Part shown: in pieces, positions 60,302 through 64,000 of the stretch
Layout of the letters: every line of letters begins with the position of its first letter
How positions within the stretch are numbered: position 1 is the stretch's first letter
NCBI GenBank assembly: GCA_041739465.1
Contig: JBGSNX010000008.1
Location: 62,001 to 126,000 of the forward strand
Reading direction: 5' to 3'
Length of the DNA stretch: 64,000 nucleotides
Origin: BOKV01 sp041739465
GTDB taxonomy: Bacteria; Pseudomonadota; Alphaproteobacteria; Rhizobiales; Rhizobiaceae
The notes under the pieces: model-generated
Told to the model about the DNA's origin: nothing
Seen by the model: the letters and a program-made list of their open reading frames with translations, nothing else
The model's database searches: none
Translations under genes and position numbers: made by a program

Positions 60302-61453
60302 ATGACCCGGTTGCTCTTGATGCTTTGTTTGATGCTGACGGCTTGCCTTGCCGCGCGAGCGCAGGATGCCCACGGCATTTTGCTGGATGAACCCTTCCTG
60401 CCAATACCTTCCTATCGCTACGCCGCTGACCTGCCCAGCCACCTGCGTCATCTGCAGGAGCTGGAAACAGCCCCCGATGACGGTCGCATCACCGATGCCG
60501 GGGCAACCCTTGGCCGGGTGATATTCCACGATCGGCAGCTATCAGCAAACGGGCTGGTGGCTTGCGCGTCCTGCCACACGCAGGCGCTGGGCTTTGATGA
60601 TCCAACCCGGCTTTCCATCGGCTTTGAAGGCAAAGTAACAAGGCGCAGCGCCATGACGCTCGTCAATGCAAGGTTCAATCCGCGCGGGCGCTATTTCCGG
60701 GACGAACGGGCAGCGAGCCTGGAAGAACAGGTGCTCGACCCTTTCACCGACCCGGTGGAAATGGGCCTCAAACAGGGTGAACTGGTCAAGAAGCTGTCTC
60801 AAAAGACGTACTACGGTGCGTTGTTCAGCGCAGCCTTTGGCGATGATGGTGTAAACCCGCAACGCGTTGCGTCGGCATTGGCGCAATATGTTCGCTCCAT
60901 TGTCAGCTACCGCTCGCGCTATGATCTGGCACGGGCCGGCGCAGATTCTGCGCAAGAACCCTTCGCGCTGTTTACTGACATGGAAAATCGCGGAAAATCG
61001 CTGTTCTTGCTTTCGCGTGAAGCAGGGGGTGCGGGGTGCGCCCAATGCCATCAGGGCGAGGCTTTCGTTATGCTCGAGCCTGAAAACAACGGCCTGGACG
61101 TGCCTCACAAGTTACGCGACCTAGGCGTGGGTGAAATCACCCGCAAAGAATCCGACTTCGGGAAATTTCGCGCTGCTTCGCTTCGAAACATCGCGGTAAC
61201 CAGCCCCTACATGCACGATGGTCGCTTTGCCAGGCTTGAAGACGTCATCGGGCACTATGCGCAAGGCATCAATGCGCACCCCAACCTGTCTGGAAAGCTG
61301 CGCGATGCCAGCGGCGCTCCGGCAAGGCTTCACCTTCCAGCCGAAGACCGCGCGGCCTTGATCGCATTCCTGAACACGCTGACCGATGATGCACTAAACA
61401 CCGATCCGCGCTTTTCCGACCCTTTCCTGAAAATGGTCGGCGAGGGTAACTGA
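60302..61453 (+). CDS. Di-haem cytochrome c peroxidase/MauG-family protein
   Basis: 383 residues with a signal peptide (LLLMLCLMLTACLAARA-QD). Two c-type haem motifs: CASCH (88-92) and CAQCH (246-250). GVAFHDRQ-like text appears as GRVIFHDRQLSANGLVACAS, and AASLEEQVLDPFTDPVEMG is typical of the family. Periplasmic; either a peroxidase or an oxidase that modifies a partner protein. The stop is 6 bp from the convergent 249-aa gene. Confidence 0.9.
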   Translation: MTRLLLMLCLMLTACLAARAQDAHGILLDEPFLPIPSYRYAADLPSHLRHLQELETAPDDGRITDAGATLGRVIFHDRQLSANGLVACASCHTQALGFDDPTRLSIGFEGKVTRRSAMTLVNARFNPRGRYFRDERAASLEEQVLDPFTDPVEMGLKQGELVKKLSQKTYYGALFSAAFGDDGVNPQRVASALAQYVRSIVSYRSRYDLARAGADSAQEPFALFTDMENRGKSLFLLSREAGGAGCAQCHQGEAFVMLEPENNGLDVPHKLRDLGVGEITRKESDFGKFRAASLRNIAVTSPYMHDGRFARLEDVIGHYAQGINAHPNLSGKLRDASGAPARLHLPAEDRAALIAFLNTLTDDALNTDPRFSDPFLKMVGEGN

Positions 61454-61459
61454 TCCCGG

Positions 61460-62209
61460 TCAGCGCAACAGGCCGATTGCAAAATCCTTCATCAAGGCTG
61501 CAACCGCGTCGTCGCGTTCTGCTATCGCGGCTGCCAAAGCCCGGTCTGCAAGCTCTTGTGATTTTTTCTTGCCCAGCAACTTTGTGAAACTGGACTGGGA
61601 CTGCTTGAGCACCAACACCCGCTCACCGCGCCACTGCGGATCAAGTTGGGGATCGGAAGCAGCGGCAAGCACGGAGCGCAGCACCTTTTCCTGTTCTTCG
61701 GCAATGGCCGCCAATGCTGAGCTGACCACCGGGCTGTCAGGGGAGGTTTCTTCCATGGCCACCGCAGAGACAGCGATTGTTGCCCCCAGTTCCACGCGAA
61801 AATCGAACAGTTTTGCAAGTTCCGGCTGAAACGCCACGAAATTGTGGGCTGCTTGCTCGCCGCTCAAATCAGACGAAAGCGATCGCGCCTTGATGCCGTT
61901 GAGCAGATAGGCCCGGATAAGCGCACCTGCGCCGCGTTGCATGTCAAAGAGCAAGGAAAGACCGGCAGCAACTTCTGCTCCACCATCCGCCACATCATCG
62001 TTCAAGGCGGCTGCAAAGGTTTCACTCAGGCGCGGGTCGGAAAGCCTCGGCACCTTGTCCAGGGTTTGTGCAGCCTCGACTTCAGCAAGCAAGTCACGCG
62101 CTGCTTCAATGGCAGCAAGTGCCTTGCCCTGGTCCACCTGCGCGCTGGCCTGCAGAGGTCCAAGCACGATACCGGCCAAAACGAGAATTGCGAGACGAGC
62201 GCTAGTCAA
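61460..62209 (-). CDS. Secreted protein of unknown function
   Basis: About 249 residues if started at the TTG at 62209 (overlapping the upstream stop by 8 bases) or a few more from the TTG at 62224. Signal peptide ILVLAGIVLGPLQASA-QV; the rest is helical and charged (AAIEAARDLLAEVEAA, EEQEKVLRSVLAA). A nitrate/nitrite-sensor-like helical bundle (MQRGAGALIRAYLLNG) is a possibility. Paired with the 124-aa membrane gene; the convergent MauG-like gene next door hints at a redox role, which is speculation. Confidence 0.65.
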   Translation of the reverse strand: MTSARLAILVLAGIVLGPLQASAQVDQGKALAAIEAARDLLAEVEAAQTLDKVPRLSDPRLSETFAAALNDDVADGGAEVAAGLSLLFDMQRGAGALIRAYLLNGIKARSLSSDLSGEQAAHNFVAFQPELAKLFDFRVELGATIAVSAVAMEETSPDSPVVSSALAAIAEEQEKVLRSVLAAASDPQLDPQWRGERVLVLKQSQSSFTKLLGKKKSQELADRALAAAIAERDDAVAALMKDFAIGLLR

Positions 62210-62576
62210 TCGAGATATTTGCAATTGTGCGGTTCTGCGAAAGGCTGTGCACCAGCAATTGGACAGCGCCGCTTTCCAGCTGCAATTGCAGCAATACCCT
62301 GTCACCATCCAGCGATGTAGAAACAATTCGGGCACCTTGTGGCAAATCGATCCGGCCTTCAAATCCGGGCTCTCCGGGAATGGCATAGCCCTGATTGGCA
62401 ACATTTGTTGCGTCCGGCTTGCTACCGATCTTGTAGACAATGGCCCCAAGCACGGCCATAAGGCCAATCATCATGACCCCAATCGAGATCACGAGCAACC
62501 GCACCATTTTCCGACGCACTTTCTCTGTGGCTGGATCGAGCGGCTTGTCCTCTTCGGCTTCGTGGTTTGTACTCAT
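62202..62576 (-). CDS. Membrane-anchored protein of unknown function (124 aa)
   Basis: A 25-residue acidic and basic head (MSTNHEAEEDKPLDPATEK), one membrane helix (LLVISIGVMMIGLMAVLGA) and a periplasmic beta-rich tail (VLLQLQLESGAVQLLVHSL). It ends in TAG. It diverges from rluD by 32 bp and precedes the secreted gene with an overlap. Confidence 0.72.
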   Translation of the reverse strand: MSTNHEAEEDKPLDPATEKVRRKMVRLLVISIGVMMIGLMAVLGAIVYKIGSKPDATNVANQGYAIPGEPGFEGRIDLPQGARIVSTSLDGDRVLLQLQLESGAVQLLVHSLSQNRTIANISID

Positions 62577-62608
62577 TTTGCGGCTCTTTTCGGGCGGAAA
62601 GGCATGTT

Positions 62609-63655
62609 TTGAGCGGGCTACCTAACCCGGTTGACGTTGAAGGGGAAGAGCAGGCCGAAAGCTTTGTCGTGGATGCGGCATGCGCCGGTCTTCGCTTTGA
62701 TGCCTGGCTCGCAGCCCTGATGCCGCCGCATGTGTCGCGCTCGCGCGTCAAACAGTTGATTCTTGACCGGCAAGTCACCATCAACGGCCAGCCTTGCGAT
62801 GCGCCAAACAAACGGCTGCGCGAAGGCGACAGTGTTGAAATCACCATTCCCCCGCCAGAAGACGCCGAACCCATTGGGGAAGACATTGCCCTCGACATAC
62901 TGTTTGAGGACGACCACCTGATCGTCATCAACAAGCCTGCAGGAATGGTGGTGCACCCTGCACCCGGCAACTGGACAGGAACGCTGGTCAACGCGCTCAT
63001 CCACCATTGCGGCGACAGCCTGAAGGGAATTGGCGGCGTTCGAAGGCCGGGCATCGTGCACCGGCTCGACAAGGATACATCGGGCATCATGGTTGTTGCC
63101 AAGACCCAGGAGGCCCATGCCGGCCTTTCTGCGCAATTTGCCGACCATGGCCGCTCCGGCCCTCTGGAACGAGCCTATTTGGCGTTTGTCTGGGGCGCGC
63201 CGGAGCGCATGAAAGGCACCATCGAGGCAGCGCTGGGCCGTTCGGGCACGAACCGCCTGAAACGCGCCGTAGTGCGCGAAGACAGCCATGACGCCCGCGA
63301 GGCCATTACCCACTACACGGTGCTGCGCCATCTTGACGGGCTTGGCGACGGGCGAACCAATGCCAGCCTGGTGGAATGCCGTCTGGAAACCGGACGCACC
63401 CACCAGATCAGGGTCCACATGGCGCACATTGGCCATCCGCTGATTGGAGACCGCGAATACGGCATGCACTTTGCCACAAAGGCCAACACGCTGGCCGAAC
63501 CGGCAAAATCAGCCGTCAAATCCTTCCAGCGGCAGGCATTGCACGCCGCTGAACTGGGTTTTGCCCATCCCGTCAGTGGAGAGGAAATGCATTTCTCGGC
63601 ACCGGTGCCGGATGATTTTTCCGCACTTCTGGCTGCATTTGAAAAATCCCGTTAA
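62609..63655 (+). CDS. rluD: 23S rRNA pseudouridine synthase RluD
   Basis: Modifies uridines in helix 69 of 23S rRNA. About 348 residues from a TTG at 62609 with GGAAAGG upstream. N-terminal S4 domain (RVKQLILDRQVTINGQ), catalytic motif HRLDKDTSGIMVVAKT, and ETGRTHQIRVHMAHIGHPLIG. The start codon is rare; a longer frame from 62567 has no better site. Confidence 0.92.
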   Translation: MSGLPNPVDVEGEEQAESFVVDAACAGLRFDAWLAALMPPHVSRSRVKQLILDRQVTINGQPCDAPNKRLREGDSVEITIPPPEDAEPIGEDIALDILFEDDHLIVINKPAGMVVHPAPGNWTGTLVNALIHHCGDSLKGIGGVRRPGIVHRLDKDTSGIMVVAKTQEAHAGLSAQFADHGRSGPLERAYLAFVWGAPERMKGTIEAALGRSGTNRLKRAVVREDSHDAREAITHYTVLRHLDGLGDGRTNASLVECRLETGRTHQIRVHMAHIGHPLIGDREYGMHFATKANTLAEPAKSAVKSFQRQALHAAELGFAHPVSGEEMHFSAPVPDDFSALLAAFEKSR

Positions 63656-63801
63656 GTCCGGGTATTCTTTCATTACGCATTTTTCATGCAATCGCCATTT
63701 GAATGCCTATATCATGGCGGCGAATGACCGGCGGCGCAATGCGCGCCGGCGCTGCGACCTGCCATGATGGGGGTTGCAAACCGCGAAGTGGAGGGTGCGC
63801 A

Positions 63802-64000
63802 ATGGCCCAGAACCTGCCAAGCATTGCTGCAGGCGAAAACGGACTTTCAAGATACCTTGAAGAGATCCGCAAATTTCCGATGCTGGAACCAGATGAAGAA
63901 TACATGCTGGCCAAGCGCTACAATGAGCACGCCGACACCGGCGCGGCGCACAAGCTCGTCACCAGCCATTTGCGGCTCGTTGCAAAAATCGCAATGGGAT
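63802..64000 (+). CDS. rpoH: RNA polymerase heat-shock sigma factor RpoH (N-terminal part)
   Basis: The first 66 residues (LSRYLEEIRKFPMLEPDEEY, KLVTSHLRLVAKIAMG) match region 1.2-2.1 of sigma-32. The ATG at 63802 has GGAGGG upstream. The rest lies beyond the right edge. Confidence 0.95.
   Translation, partial: MAQNLPSIAAGENGLSRYLEEIRKFPMLEPDEEYMLAKRYNEHADTGAAHKLVTSHLRLVAKIAMG

Overview
The window looks like chromosomal DNA of an alphaproteobacterium of the order Hyphomicrobiales (Rhizobiales). The evidence is the CtrA-family cell-cycle genes (sciP, ctrA, chpT, a single-domain receiver), the DUF1134 protein EipA, small DUF1127 and DUF2892 proteins, an alphaproteobacterial homospermidine synthase and an rpoH start typical of the group. 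I see no rRNA, CRISPR array, insertion sequence or phage gene. One tRNA (Met, CAT anticodon) is present.

Layout. 1-15 kb holds mostly minus-strand catabolic genes: xanthine dehydrogenase xdhBA (xdhB runs off the left edge), a small secreted hydrolase, an SDR oxidoreductase, a dimethylglycine-dehydrogenase-like flavoprotein, a secreted caspase-like Sel1-repeat protein, a BrnA-like small protein, guanine deaminase, homospermidine synthase (plus strand), an SMP-30/gluconolactonase-family protein and an MFS transporter. 15-28.5 kb is a five-gene minus-strand cluster for very large exported proteins: three DUF11-type repeat proteins (1259, about 498 and 311 aa), a DUF11 protein with an SdrD-B-like and OmpA-like end (976 aa), and a 1189-aa outer-membrane beta-barrel protein. 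A GGDEF-EAL protein diverges from it. 30.5-36.6 kb is a complete branched-chain amino-acid ABC transporter operon. 36.6-42.8 kb has a surface-carbohydrate protein, a FAH-family hydrolase with dhaK and dhaL, tRNA-Met, mnmA and an RlpA-like protein. 43-52.5 kb mixes cell-cycle genes (sciP, ctrA, fliJ, a receiver) with envelope genes (lrgAB, a PqiA-like gene, pspA with a TetR regulator). 52.7-57.3 kb is a glycine-riboswitch-controlled gcvTHP operon. 57.3-64 kb has chpT, eipA, a coiled-coil membrane protein, a MauG-like dihaem protein, rluD and the start of rpoH.

Two observations stand out. First, ctrA carries an in-frame TAG at codon 179, where the family has a conserved tyrosine, with several further unusual substitutions just after it. 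The rest of the gene stays in frame to a normal C-terminus. TAG is used as an ordinary stop elsewhere in the window. This is either a sequencing or assembly error or a real lesion in a normally essential regulator. Second, in the DUF11 cluster three proteins end at the same point halfway through a repeat (ending TQxDVDxLQ), while two proteins begin, right after their signal peptides, with the missing second half of that repeat (xIxNTVTVTGN). By this logic the 1259- and 498-aa proteins have only an acceptor end, the 311-aa protein has both ends, and the 976-aa OmpA-like protein has only the donor end. That is the pattern expected of a tip-shaft-anchor fibre built by strand complementation, with the beta-barrel as a possible export or anchoring partner. 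CtrA-type half-sites upstream of the barrel gene and the divergent c-di-GMP enzyme suggest cell-cycle or c-di-GMP control. These links are inferences from sequence pattern only.
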